Assembly: GCA_038380435.1 (NCBI GenBank)
Contig: JAWZYU010000028.1
Location: 21,126,201-21,190,200 of the forward strand
DNA: 64,000 nt
Reading direction: 5' to 3'
DNA from: Ryuthela nishihirai
Lineage: Eukaryota > Arthropoda > Arachnida > Araneae > Heptathelidae
Part shown: in pieces, positions 12,913-23,407 of the stretch
How positions within the stretch are numbered: the first letter of the stretch is position 1
Layout: each line of letters opens with the position of its first letter
Program-made: the position numbers and the translations under genes
The notes under the pieces: model-generated
What the model was told of the DNA's origin: nothing
Databases searched by the model: none
The model's input: only the letters and a program-made list of their open reading frames with translations

Positions 12913-13300
12913 GGGGCGGGAGTGGCTCAGTCGGTAGCGCGCCAGGCTCGTAATCTGTAGTTCCCAGGTTCGAGTCCCAGCTGGGTCAGCGTTGAGATTT
13001 ATCTCCGCAAAATTCCCCGCCCTGCCCACGGTCAGTAGGGGACACAGATGGGCTTTTAAAGGCCGCCGTCCGTCGGATGGGACGTTAAGCCGTGGCCCCG
13101 TGTGCGGGAGAGCCATACCCTGTGCACGTTAAAGAACACGCTGGATGGCCTTGATGGGAGGCTACCATCTGTCTCCCAACAGCTGTTCCAGTGGGTCCCC
13201 TCCCCCAACCTTCTCTGAGCCTTCGGGGTCCTTGTGACCTGGCCATTTAGCCCATGGTGTGCAAAAAAGTGCCGCTCAGAGGTAAAACAACACAACCCAA
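12913..13300 (+). mobile_element. SINE-A, full length and young
   Basis: Head, box A (GGCTCAGTCGGTAGC), box B (GGTTCGAGTCC), body and tail are all complete. It is inserted in the terminal landmark of repeat unit 3 with a perfect 12-bp duplication, CCCTGGAAGGAT (12901-12912 and 13301-13312). Confidence 0.93.
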
Positions 13301-13465
13301 CCCTGGAAGGATTATTAGAAAAATTAAAACCATTTTCATTTAATTGCAACCACCTGTACATATATATTATACTTAGTTTTCAGAAATTTATTTAAAAGCT
13401 ACTAAAAAGGAGGAAAAAATTTTATGCTGGAATGGGTTTCCAATGCAGTCTTGAGCCCCATTTTT

Positions 13466-13665
13466 TTTAGACTGGGCCTGTTTGCCACAGAGGTCTGACA
13501 ATAGCCTATAATTATAAATACGATGTAGAATACTGTGAGAAAGGCGAGACCTCAGCAGAAAGACAATGCATAAAAAGAAACACCTGTACTTTGTCCAGGA
13601 CTCAAACCCAGTTCCCTTTGATCAGTAGCCATGCATGCGAAATACGCTGCCAACAGGACTATCTG
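13466..13665 (-). mobile_element. SINE-B, degraded copy
   Basis: The reverse complement follows the SINE-B body (TGTCAGACCTCTGTGGCA-like block, CTGCTGAGGTC block) and then the tRNA-like head with CTACTGATCAAAGGGAAC. It is heavily substituted. Confidence 0.75.
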
Positions 13666-13790
13666 TATTTAACAAAAACAACTTTTATGCATGAATATCT
13701 TTCATTATACTTAAAAAAAGGCTAGAACATTATTGAAAACCATGCTTCCTAATGCAATCACTTTTGTACACAACTATTCAGTATTAGAGA

Positions 13791-14317
13791 GTTGGAAAAT
13801 AATTGTTGCTGAGATGGGAGAATGAAGATTTTTACTTGTGGTACCTCCACTGCTTTGTAGAATATTGAAGAAAAAAATCCAGTATCAGAATAAATAGGAA
13901 TGTAATAACATTTTTATGACAAACACAACCATAATATTTAAACAATTCTCTGTTAATTAATTTAGAAGTATAGATATAACAATCATCTACAACAATTTTT
14001 GAGATGCAGTCAGAATCTGCAAAGTTTCATTTAATTCCAGGTGGCCTAATTCATCTTGAATTTCTTTTTGCATTGAACTTCTATTATTTGGCATGATAAA
14101 ACATAAAAAATAATTTCAATAAAATATAGAAAATATATGTAATATAAACATTTGTAAAAGCTAAATAGATCTGAGAAACAGGTTGAATTGAATCGATATT
14201 TAAAGAATGAGCATAATAGCTCAGCTGTGGCTCATCTATAAACTTTCATCAACTGAAAACAAACTCTTTAGTCAGGGCCTATTGTATACATCAGTGCTCT
14301 CCAAAATTTATACCGAA
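13791..14317 (+). repeat. Left arm of a ~530-bp inverted duplication
   Basis: Bases 13791-14317 recur as the reverse complement at 14645-15173, with only a handful of differences and one single-base length change over about 530 bp. The arm consists of about 500 bp of unique flanking DNA plus the first 26 bp of the hAT element (its left TIR, CAGTGCTCTCCAAAATTT). The arms are separated by the rest of the hAT 3' end. Confidence 0.95.
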
Positions 14318-14636
14318 GTGGGCCAAGGTTTTAAAAAAGAATTAGATGATGGGCCGTAATTTTTTTTTTCTTTTTTTGAATATGTGTCCTGCTTAATTTA
14401 TTAAACCTTTAAGCTCTTTTAATTAATAGTAGAACTACTGAATTAAAATTTGAAAAAAGAAATCACATTTAATGAGAGCGCTATGGATGATTTCCCTAGA
14501 AGTTGTTGCATGTCCATTTCTATGCATGTCATTGAAAGTTGGAATAATTGTTCAAGTGTAGAATCATTCATACTATTCCTGTGTTTTGAATTTATGTAAT
14601 TCATATCAGAAAATTTCTCTCATATATATAAGTACT
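14292..14636 (-). pseudogene. hAT copy A, C-terminal part and TIR
   Basis: This is the distal part of a hAT transposase pseudogene of the ZBED5/GTF2IRD2 kind. The element end is CAGTGCTCTCC at 14292. On the minus strand the frame reads EKFSDMNYINSKHRNSMND and then STLEQLF, the hAT C-terminal dimerisation region. Upstream of the interrupting LINE (18573 onward) the frame ends in KIISMFGV, and the two halves join in the same frame across the 11-bp duplicated site. One TGA stop (expected Cys) lies at the join. It cannot be functional. Confidence 0.88.
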
Positions 14637-14644
14637 GCAATATA

Positions 14645-15173
14645 TTCGGTATAAATTTTGGAGAGCACTGATGTATACATTAGGCCCTGACTAAAGAGTT
14701 TGTTTTCAGTTGATGAAAGTTTATAGATGAGCCACATCTGAGCTATTATGCTCATTCTTTAAATATCGATTCAATTCAACCTGTTTCTCAGATCTATTTA
14801 GCTTTTACAAATGTTTATATTACATATATTTTCTATATTTTATTGAAATTATTTTTTATGCTTTATCATGCCAAATAATAGAAGTTCAATGCAAAAAGAA
14901 ATTCAAGATGAATTAGGCCACCTGGAATTAAATGAAACTTTGCAGATTCTGACTGCATCTCAAAAATTGTTGTAGATGATTGTTATATCTATACTTCTAA
15001 ATTAATTAACAGAGAATTGTTTAAATATTATGGTTGTGTTTGTCATAAAAGTGGTATTACATTCCTATTTATTCTGATACTGGATTTTTTTCTTCAATAT
15101 TCTACAAAGCAGTGGAGGTACCACAAGTAAAAATCTTCATTCTCCCATCTCAGCAACAATTATTTTTCCAATG
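14645..15173 (-). repeat. Right arm of the inverted duplication
   Basis: Inverted near-copy of 13791-14317. It sits exactly between the LINE target-site duplication (14626-14636, plus 8 filler bases GCAATATA) and the first LINE-specific sequence at about 15174. It is therefore part of the insertion rather than of the original locus. Confidence 0.95.
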
Positions 15174-15527
15174 GCCTACTGATCTGGACAACTATGGCTA
15201 CTTTTCTTTTTTTTTCTACCCTGCTGAGGAGTGGTCAACCACACAGGGTCCTGGTACTGACCATATAAACCTACTGGACTGTACAGATATATGGCTCTGA
15301 GCTTGATTATGGATCCTGATTTTGCTGCACTGGTGATCTTCTGTGGAGGGAAAATCTTCCGCTGTGTTTTCTGTTTGTTTGTGGGTTGACAGCCCCAAGT
15401 GAATAGATTCACAGGATATGTTTATCAGCTGGTGGATAATCCTGAGCAGAAGTCATCGCAGGCACCTGAACTCTTTGCTTCTATTGGCATCATCAAATTC
15501 TACATTGGAGGAAGTTTTCCAGTGTAG

Positions 15528-17930
15528 ATGGCTTCAGCCTTTAGTAGTGGGGGAACGGGTCTTTGCCCCATGTCTGCGATTAGGGGGCTGTTTGATATTG
15601 TCGGCATTCCCTCTCTCAATAAACATAGTTTCTTTAAACATCCCACTAACCATTTTCTCTCCATAGGTAGTTGGAATGTGAGGACTCTGCACAGAGCTTT
15701 TTCTCTTGATGTCCTCACACAAAAATTCCGCCATTATAATTTAGATATTCTCGGCTTGCAAGAGACCAGATGGACAGACAAAGGTCAGATTCTTAAAAAT
15801 AATCTTAAATTTCTCTTTTCAGGGAGGGATGATAATAAGCATCACCAAGGCGTGGGTCTGCTTCTCAGCAGACAGGCTAGTGATGCTCTTCTAGGATATG
15901 AGTGCATTAATCAAAGGTTTCTTACAGCAAAATTTCAGACAAGCATTAAAGACTTGAATGTTATTTGCTGTTATGCCCCCACAGAGGATGCCGATGAGGA
16001 TGAGAAGGATAGGTTTTACGGACAACTTCAGGATATTTTGAATTCTGTCAAGAAAGGAGATATTACCCTTGTTCTAAGTGACTTCAATGCCAAAGTTGAT
16101 ATTGACTCTGACCTTTGGGGAGGAGTAATAGGCCCTTATGGTATTGGTAGCTGCAATGGCAATGGGCAGCGTCTCCTACAGGTAAGTAAACTCAATGGAT
16201 TCAGAATAACTAACACTTATTACAAACACCGCGACATACATAAGTACACATGGGTTTCACCTGATGGGCTGCATAAGAATATGATTGATTACATATTAAT
16301 TAACAGCAAATGGGCTAGTTCTGTTAGGAATACCAGGGCATATAGGGGAGCTGAAATTGGATCTGACCATTACCTTGTTAAAAGTGTGTTGCAACTTAAA
16401 CTTAAAAAGTGTTGTGCTAGGGTTAAAAAATTTACTTTTAATACTGAAGCTCTGAAAGATCCAGTTATAGCCAAAGCTTACCATGATAGGTTATTTAGTC
16501 ATTATGACAGTCATGGTTTGCTTACTACTGAAGTTGAGGAAGAATGGGATCATTTTAAACAGGCTTTTTTGGACACTAACAGTACTCTTTTAGGAAAAAA
16601 GGAGCAGAGGAGGCAAAATTATCTGAATGATAAGGCACTTGAGCTTATTTTGGAAAGAAAGAACTGCAGAAATGCCCTTAATCAATACCCTACTAGTCCT
16701 AATAGAAAGCATTACAGAGACCTTAATAAACTTGTAAAGGATCAGTTAGCTGCTGATAAGAATCTTTGGCTTGATGGTTTGGCTGACAAAGCGGAGGAAG
16801 CAGTTAGACAGCACAACAGCAGAGAGCTGTACCAGATAGTTAATGTTTTGTGTGGTAGAAAACGGACAGGCATACAAGGATTGAAGGATAAACAAGGTAA
16901 GGTTATAGAAGGGGAGGATTCTGTCATGGCTAGGTGGGCTGAGCATTTCAGTAATGTTCTAAACAATGTAGTTAGTTCTACTCCCATTGTTTGCAATGAT
17001 GATAGATGCATTGGTGGCTTTAATGTTGGACCTATAACACAATCTGAAGTTATTTTGGCTGTTTCTGAACTTAAACTTCATAAATCCCCAGGGGTAGATG
17101 AAATTACTACGGAAATGCTTAGAGCTGGGAATGTTTCGGTTATCACTTGGATGACTGAAATTCTGAATATGTTTTATGATAAAGGCATGGTTCCTAAGGA
17201 TTTTACCAGAGCTATTGTTATCCCTATTTTCAAAAAAGATGATCGCAGTTCTTGTGATAACTATAGGGGTATCAGCCTACTCTCTGTTCCAGGTAAAGTT
17301 CTTTCCATGATTGTGCTTAATAGAATTAAGAATTTGGTTGACAGTCAATTGCGTGATGAGCAATGTGGATTCAAAAGTGGTAGGGGATGTGTGGATCAGA
17401 TATTTTCACTTAGGCAGATTCTTGAAAAATGTTTAGAGTTTCAGAAACCTTTGGTTGCTAGCTTTGTTGATTTCAAAAAGGCTTTCGACTCTGTTGATCG
17501 TCATAATTTGTGGTTCATTGTGGGATCATATGGTATACCAAACAAGTTAGTTAACATTATGAAAGCTCTCTATAATAACACTGAGTCGTGTGTGAGAGTT
17601 GGTAAGGCTTGTAGCAATTGGTTTAGCATTACTTCTGGTGTTCGACAAGGATGCATTTTGCCTCCTTTTCTCTTTAGCTTGGTTATTGATTATGTTATGC
17701 GAAATTCACTTCGAGGGAAAGATTTTGGCCTTAAATGGGCTGGAGATACGAAAATTTCTGATTTAAATTATGCTGATGATTTATCCCTTTTGGCAAATGA
17801 TGTTGATGAGATGAACTCTTTCATTCGAGCTGTTGATGAGACTAGTAGTAGAGTAGGTTTGGTTATAAACAGAGAGAAAACTAAAGTGATGAAAATTGGT
17901 CAGGCAGGCTGTGATTCAGTTAATAAATAG
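15528..17930 (+). CDS. LINE endonuclease-reverse transcriptase (RTE)
   Basis: An 800-codon frame starting at the ATG right after an in-frame TAG. The endonuclease domain occupies roughly residues 45-300, with GSWNVRTL (Asn50), LGLQETRW (Glu79), the SDFNAK block, SPDG and an intact SDH. The reverse transcriptase follows (about 520-770), with DNYRGISLLS, FVDFKKAFDSVDR (catalytic Asp), SGVRQGC and YADD at about 748-751. All expected catalytic residues are present. The frame closes early at GQAGCDSVNK because two bases are missing relative to copy A, so the C-terminal zone is out of frame. The product would nick target DNA and reverse-transcribe its own RNA in the nucleus. Confidence 0.92.
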   Translation: MASAFSSGGTGLCPMSAIRGLFDIVGIPSLNKHSFFKHPTNHFLSIGSWNVRTLHRAFSLDVLTQKFRHYNLDILGLQETRWTDKGQILKNNLKFLFSGRDDNKHHQGVGLLLSRQASDALLGYECINQRFLTAKFQTSIKDLNVICCYAPTEDADEDEKDRFYGQLQDILNSVKKGDITLVLSDFNAKVDIDSDLWGGVIGPYGIGSCNGNGQRLLQVSKLNGFRITNTYYKHRDIHKYTWVSPDGLHKNMIDYILINSKWASSVRNTRAYRGAEIGSDHYLVKSVLQLKLKKCCARVKKFTFNTEALKDPVIAKAYHDRLFSHYDSHGLLTTEVEEEWDHFKQAFLDTNSTLLGKKEQRRQNYLNDKALELILERKNCRNALNQYPTSPNRKHYRDLNKLVKDQLAADKNLWLDGLADKAEEAVRQHNSRELYQIVNVLCGRKRTGIQGLKDKQGKVIEGEDSVMARWAEHFSNVLNNVVSSTPIVCNDDRCIGGFNVGPITQSEVILAVSELKLHKSPGVDEITTEMLRAGNVSVITWMTEILNMFYDKGMVPKDFTRAIVIPIFKKDDRSSCDNYRGISLLSVPGKVLSMIVLNRIKNLVDSQLRDEQCGFKSGRGCVDQIFSLRQILEKCLEFQKPLVASFVDFKKAFDSVDRHNLWFIVGSYGIPNKLVNIMKALYNNTESCVRVGKACSNWFSITSGVRQGCILPPFLFSLVIDYVMRNSLRGKDFGLKWAGDTKISDLNYADDLSLLANDVDEMNSFIRAVDETSSRVGLVINREKTKVMKIGQAGCDSVNK

Positions 17931-17934
17931 TTGC

Positions 17935-18537
17935 AGTCTTGAGCAGGTGTCACAGTTTAATTATCTTGGGAGCTATGTAACAGATAATGGTGATGTGCGG
18001 CATGAGATTAACAGACGAATAGGGATTGCTGCCGGGACTTTTAAGAACCTATGGAGAGTGTGGAGAAATAGGCATATACACCTAAAGACTAAAATTAGAC
18101 TGTATAATAGTTTGGTTCTTTCTAGGGTTAGTTATGGTAGTGAAACTCGGGCACTTTGTAAACAAGATAACAGGAAACTAGATGCTTTTGATTCCAGATG
18201 CTTACGCAGTATTTTGGGCATTAGGTGGTTGAACTTTGTAACTAATGATGAGATTAGGCAAAGGAGTTTGCAACCTCCTTTAAGCAGCATATTGTGCAGA
18301 GAGAGACTCCGTTGGTTTGGCCATGTTGCCCGTATGGATAATTATAGATTGGCGAATAGGGTTATGAACAGTGTGCCTAAAGGCCTCAGAAAGAAGGGGA
18401 GACCTAGGATGCGGTGGGCAGACAATGTCAAACAAGACCTTGTTAGAATTGGTGTGCAGTGGCCAGATGCAGTAGATGTAGCTCAGGATAGACTTGCTTG
18501 GAGAACTAAATTGCATGGTCTGGTTGGACCTCCGTAG
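17935..18537 (+). pseudogene. LINE C-terminal zone, frameshifted
   Basis: This continues the RT polypeptide in another frame. SLEQVSQFNYLGSYVTD and then RLRWFGHVARMDNYRLANRV mark the conserved region downstream of RT in RTE-type proteins, followed by KKGRPRMRWADNV. It is intact from about 17935 to the TAG at 18535. The same block is the part retained in the 5'-truncated copies at 32166 and 53748. Confidence 0.9.
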
Positions 18538-18572
18538 CCCATGGCTGCTTGAGGATGATGAAGATGATGATG

Positions 18573-18583
18573 ATATAAGTACT
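18573..18583. repeat. Target-site duplication of LINE copy B
   Basis: ATATAAGTACT here is identical to 14626-14636. Removing everything between the two copies restores the hAT reading frame. Confidence 0.9.
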
Positions 18584-19791
18584 CCAAACATTGAAATAAT
18601 TTTTAGTCCCAAATCTGTTATGTCTGGATATTTCTTAGTGGAAAAAAGTTTAAACAATTCAGCTCCCATCTCTGATCAAGCTGTGATAAATTCATCTGTT
18701 TGAAGTTTACATAATTCCATTTGATAAATGGGGTCTGTGCTTTCAATGTCAACATTTAATGGATTGCTGAACAGATGTATGCTTGGTTTGAGTTCATCAA
18801 ATTGTTTATACCTGTCATCAAAATTCTTAATATGAATGTCAAGCTGAGGAACAAATACTTTAAATTCTATAGTTTCACCAAGTATTGTTGTTTCATCAGA
18901 ATTCTCCTTGCATTATTCAAAATGAGTCAAACTGTTTCTTTCTAGATTTGAATTTAACAATGGCATCTTGTTAAGCTATATGACTGTAAGGATTACATAT
19001 ATTTTGGTCTTCCCTTGCAGAGCAATATTTAATGCATTCAAATGCTGCATGATATCGGTTAGGAAAGCTAGTGAGCTAAGGAAAGCGACATCACTCAGAT
19101 TTTATCACTAGATCAGTATGACATTTTTTCTTCCAATTAAAAGAGATAATTTTTTCCAAAGTTTGAAAAATCTCATTAAACATTTTCCAGCACTCAACCA
19201 ACAGATTCGATTGTACAGAAGCAAGTCATCATATTCGGCATCAAGTTCATCTAAAAATGTTTTTAATTTTCTATGCATAAGAGCACACTTGATTAAATTT
19301 GTTATTTTCACTACCTTGTCCATTGTATTAGATAGTTCCAGCGAAGACCCACATAATGCTTGTTGGTTTACAATGCAACATTTTGATTCCATCTCTTTTC
19401 AGCAAACCAACAAGTCATACATTTAGTCCATCAGTTACAGTGGGGGCACATTTGTCAAAACCACCATATTTTGTTATAGTGGATTTAAGTTTGTTATAAA
19501 TATCTTCTCCTTTACATGTTCCATGTAATGAAGCCAATTTTAAAAACTCCTCAGAACAATTAAAGTTGTTATTTACTGTTGTAATAAATATTAGCATTTA
19601 ACTGGTATCAGACACATCAGTAGACTCATCTAATGCCACAGAAAAATAAGAGTGGTCCTGAATCAATTTGCCACTAACACGTTTATCCATCTCTGCCACA
19701 CGATGACCTCTAGTTTAGTAGTAAAGAATCATAGGATATGCCCTGTAGAAACGGAACTCATGAAATAATAAGCTGAAAAAAAATTGATTTT

Positions 19792-19864
19792 GCCGTGAGT
19801 GGAATTCGAACCACATCTCCTGGAAATATCATGCCAGTTATGCTAACCGTTACCCCATCATCAA
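19792..19864 (-). repeat. SINE-D tRNA-like insert in hAT copy A
   Basis: The reverse complement has box A-like GGGTAACGGTTAGCAT, a CTGG/CCAG anticodon-like stem and box B GGTTCGAATTCC. Arm lengths do not fit a functional tRNA. The same insert sits at the same place in hAT copy B (31139-31210), so it predates their duplication. Confidence 0.65.
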
Positions 19865-20449
19865 CTAACGTTTTTTTCAGCCAATGTGACATAATTTTCT
19901 GGATTTATTTTTTTATTCACACAGTGACACCATTGATCTGGGAAAGTGGATGACTGTGTTGCCACATAGAGATGGAATTTCTAGTTTAATGTGAAAGTGA
20001 AACACTTTCAAACTTTTTAGCTAATTCGTCTTCACCAAAACCTTTAGCCATGTCAATAGCACAATTTTTCGTTAAATTTCCATCAGAGAATGGTTTCTTC
20101 ACTTTAACTATTCTTTCAGAAACTGCAAATGAGGCAATTCCATCAGAGAATGGTGACTTGGCAAAATGAAGAATGTCTGTTAACCGTTTGACAATGTCTG
20201 TTAACCGTTTGGGGCCACTAAGTTCAAACATTGCCAAGATCTCCTTGCACGAATCGACTCTAGCACTTTTTTTTTTGAAATAAGTGTTGTAAAGAGGTTG
20301 TAATAGGTAATTTCGAAAAACGTGTTTATGAATTTGTTGTGGAACGGTTGACAGCTGTCAGTAGATATACCGTCACAGCTGTCAGTAGACATACCGTCAC
20401 AGCTGTTAGAAACCTACCGTCAAATCCACTTAGATTGTTCATTGAAATG

Positions 20450-20675
20450 CACAAGGATGGCTCTCCCACACACGGGGCTACGGGTTTACGTCCCATCCGC
20501 CGGATGGCGGCCTTCCCATACCCATGGTTGTCCTCCACTGGCCGACGGCACGGTTGTGATGGTGGCGGATGGCGGCCTTCCCATACCCATGGTTGTCCTC
20601 CACTGGCCGATGGCACGGTTGTGATGGTGGTGGTGGCGGATTGTGGAGCTAAATCTCAACTCTGGCCCAGCTGGC
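20450..20675 (-). repeat. Diverged SINE-A fragment with internal duplication
   Basis: The reverse complement matches the SINE-A body from the first box-B-proximal segment to the GGCTCTCCC block. A segment of about 66 bp (GGCGGATGGCGGCCTTCCCA and following) is present twice in tandem, near 20504 and 20569. The short open frames across it are shadows. Confidence 0.7.
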
Positions 20676-22673
20676 CAGAGTTATACTGTTGTATAATGGT
20701 GTTTTCCATTCAGTTTTGTGATTCAGCTACTTAGTTATATTTTCCAGTAATTCTTGTGATTTTGTTTGGCATACGCATATTTTTTCAAATGCATGTTCTA
20801 ATTTTGTTGGGTAGTTATATTTTACAATAAGTGTCGTTTTTTCTTGTTTAACTGTATTTTACAGAAGGTGCTATGATTTGTTGTGTAATTGTACTTTCTA
20901 ATTAGTGGTGTGATTTGGATTTAAGCGTATTTTCACCAGAGCCTCATTAGCCATCAAGAGTTGATAATTTCCTGATTGATGATTAAGTGATTTTAGCTCT
21001 GTTGGAGGGAACATAAGAGTAAAAGAAATAAGGTCGTAGTTTCGATACTTTAAGTAAGAAGGAGAAATTATCAGCCCTTGATGTTGCCCGCCTCTCACTG
21101 CGTGGAAGTTGAGGTTGGATTTTGAGAGGCCCCACCACCCACCACTCTATGCTCGTCTGTTGGTTTTTGCGACGCATAGAACCTGAAAGACAGAGAGAAG
21201 AGTCCGTTAGAACATCAGAAGGACGTTTTTCTTATTCGTATAAGGATAATATATTGCTAAACTTACAAAACATATACTTGTAACTAGGCAAAAAGTAGGG
21301 CGAAATATAAAGCTTGGATATAACTTGTTATTAAATGTATTGTGCATGAAATCCTTATCTAATAAAGCAATAAAAAATAGAAAAAGTAGTTAAGGAAAAA
21401 CACTAACAATGGGTTCTGTCGTAAAGTCTTACACACCCCCTCGACAATTTTTCTTATTTCTGGAGTTCCAATGCGATAGATGGAATTATCACTGGTACTA
21501 TCCTGAGCAGTGCGAAAGGATACTATCCTGATGGTCTTTAAAAAACTTTTTGAATTTGTTGAGCTCTTTCCTTAGCCTCAAATTGTAAACACTTGATTTT
21601 CATCGCAAAATTACGAAATCGATGTAAATAGGTTGTAATAGGTATTTGAACTATTATGACCACTCGGCGAGCTTATAAAATATTTCGATTCATTTAAATT
21701 TTTTGACATTCTTTAATTGAGAAAAGTCAGGAATTTTGTCCACAGGTCAGGGAGGGTTATTAATTTTTTTTAGCGCTCTGGTCCTACTACGGTGACTCAG
21801 CAATCGTACTCTGATAAAGATATCACAAGAGAATTCAACACTTTTGCTGAAATTCGATCGCTTTAAATGTTTCGATAAAGAGAATTAAATACCAAATTTT
21901 CAACACTCTACATAAACTGACTCTTTAATATTAGGGCAATTCAATCAGTGTTCCCAACTGAAAGAATTTTTCACAAAACCTGGATTAATTGTTCTTATTT
22001 TTTTAGATACATCAAAGCAAATACATCAGTTTATAGCTAGCCTTTTAAATATTTTGGAGAGTTATTCCAATGAAAATATTTAAAAAACGGAATTTTCGTT
22101 AATCATTATGCTATTTGACTAACGAAAAATATTTCTGAAAGCTTATGTGTAGAATGGTTTTAAAAAAAGTCGTTTCCATTATGTTTAATAATAACAATAT
22201 TGATCAAAAATGGTTCATTTGAAACAAAATGGCGAAATAAATTCTTCCATTAAAACTAATGAAATGAATTGCCACATAAAGACAGGCAAAATTCTAAATT
22301 AATCAAATGCTTTCAATGTGAAATATTTTTGTTGAATTACAACATCCAGAATAACAATTTCCCCATTTTGTGGTTGAAGACCATGCAACAATTTACCTCT
22401 TGAGGTTCTTTATAGGGCATCTGTCTGGTTATCAGATTTTTAAGACAATTTCTTGGTTTGAGGATACAAAAGCTCGTTACAATATTCTCTTATTCAATTT
22501 AAATACAATTTTTACCAATGATTTTATGCCTTCCAGCTAAACACGCCAACTGTCTTCGCCCATTGACATTAGTCATACAAATTAGGAAAACTATGAAACC
22601 ACCTTAGCAAATGCTAAAATGAAATCATTTGTTTTTCAGCAAGAAATCAAAGTTTCCGAATCATTACCTTTCT
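20676..22673. other. Intergenic DNA with no recognised gene
   Basis: Mostly AT-rich. A GC-richer patch at 21075-21190 contains GCCCCACCACCCACCACTC and resembles no family I know. The part nearest 22673 should include the 3' UTR of the kinase gene on the minus strand, but I do not see an unambiguous AATAAA close to the stop. Confidence 0.5.
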
Positions 22674-22805
22674 TTAGATCAACCTTTCGTTGGCAAGAGA
22701 GGGGACGGCATTAGGAAGCTTGTCTTTACCCTCTACAATTGGGATGTTAGTTTTCCCAGGATTTATCACTGGATACTTTTTCTGCACTTTCAATCCAGAT
22801 TTCAA
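22674..22805 (-). CDS. Protein kinase gene, terminal coding exon
   Basis: A short exon on the minus strand directly preceded by a good acceptor (CTTTTACAG, AG at 22807-22806). It encodes 43 residues ending at a TAA (22674-22676), with KYPVINPGKTNIPIVEGK and NAVPSLANERLI at the end. It begins in phase 0, the phase of the CAG|GTGAGT donor that closes the kinase exon at 25022, and it is the first plausible acceptor-plus-stop exon downstream on that strand. Joined, the protein would be 452 residues. The tail is not a motif I recognise. Assignment to the kinase rests on phase, strand and order, not on homology. Intervening intron: 22806-25021. Confidence 0.6.
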   Translation of the reverse strand: MKSGLKVQKKYPVINPGKTNIPIVEGKDKLPNAVPSLANERLI

Positions 22806-23030
22806 CTGTAAAAGATCAAAGTATTGAATCATAGCAGAAAATAAAAAAATGAGTATCATGGTATAAAAATAGTCTGCAAAATTCTGATGCATAAGGTAAA
22901 AAGAATTGAACGCTTCCCTCTTGAAATTGTAAAATCTAAAAAAAAGAGAGAAATTGTAATATTAAATCTGAATATAGATAATCGAAGCATACACTCAGTG
23001 TTCATTAAATTATGACCACCGCACTTCATG

Positions 23031-23388
23031 TTAAGGTTCGTAATCTGCAGTTTCCATGTTCGTGTCCCAGATGAGCCAGGGTTCAGATTTATCTCCGCAA
23101 CAATTCCCCCCCCCCCGCACTGCCCACGGTCAGTAGGGGACACCGATGGGCTTGTAAAGGCCGCCGTCCGTCGGGTGGGACGTTAAGCCGTGGCCCCGTG
23201 TGCTTGAGAGCCATACCCTGTGCATATTAAAGACCACGCTAGATGGCCTTGACGGGAATCTATCCTAATAGCAATTCAGTGGGTCCCCTCCCCCAACCTT
23301 CTCTTATCCTTCGGGGACCTTGTGACCTGACCATTTAGCCCATTGTTGCAAAAAAAAGTATCGCTCAGAGGTAAAACAGCCCAACCCG
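23031..23388 (+). mobile_element. SINE-A, variant subfamily
   Basis: The head starts late, at GGTTCGTAATCTGCAG, and lacks box A. It shares with the 27174 copy a diagnostic variant (GGGAATCTATCCTAATAGCA in place of the usual GGGAGGCTACCATCTG block, and CTCTTATCC). An 8-bp duplication, ACTTCATG, flanks it (23023-23030 and 23389-23396). Confidence 0.88.
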
Positions 23389-23407
23389 ACTTCATGATAA
23401 AAAAAAA

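Larger units (their letters stand above)
15174..18572 (+). mobile_element. RTE-clade LINE copy B, nearly intact
   Basis: Non-LTR retrotransposon with a 5' leader of about 350 bp, a long endonuclease/RT frame, a C-terminal zone and a 3' end made of GAT repeats (about 18551-18572). An 11-bp duplication, ATATAAGTACT, flanks the whole insertion including the inverted arm (14626-14636 and 18573-18583). It is more complete than copy A at the 5' end and breaks its coding frame only once (2-nt loss near 17927). RTE elements characteristically end in short tandem repeats rather than poly(A). Confidence 0.93.
18573..20240 (-). pseudogene. hAT copy A, N-terminal and central part
   Basis: Degenerate hAT transposase read leftward. 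Fragments in order include VKKPFSDGNLTKNCAID, EFLKLASLHGTCKGEDIYN, CCIVNQQALCGSSLELSN, then YNRICWLSAGKCLMRF, LAFLTDIMQHLNALNIALQG and finally KIISMFGV at the LINE junction. These match the order of motifs in ZBED5/GTF2IRD2-like hAT proteins. Frameshifts and stops break it, and a tRNA-like SINE-D sits inside it at about 19795. Bases 19110-20166 recur nearly unchanged at 30472-31518. Confidence 0.88.

Noticed and set aside
7926..18537. Long ORFs as a host gene (craniofacial development protein 2-like)
   Set aside because: They encode RTE endonuclease-RT, occur in multiple copies with (GAT)n tails and target-site duplications, and are therefore LINE sequences.
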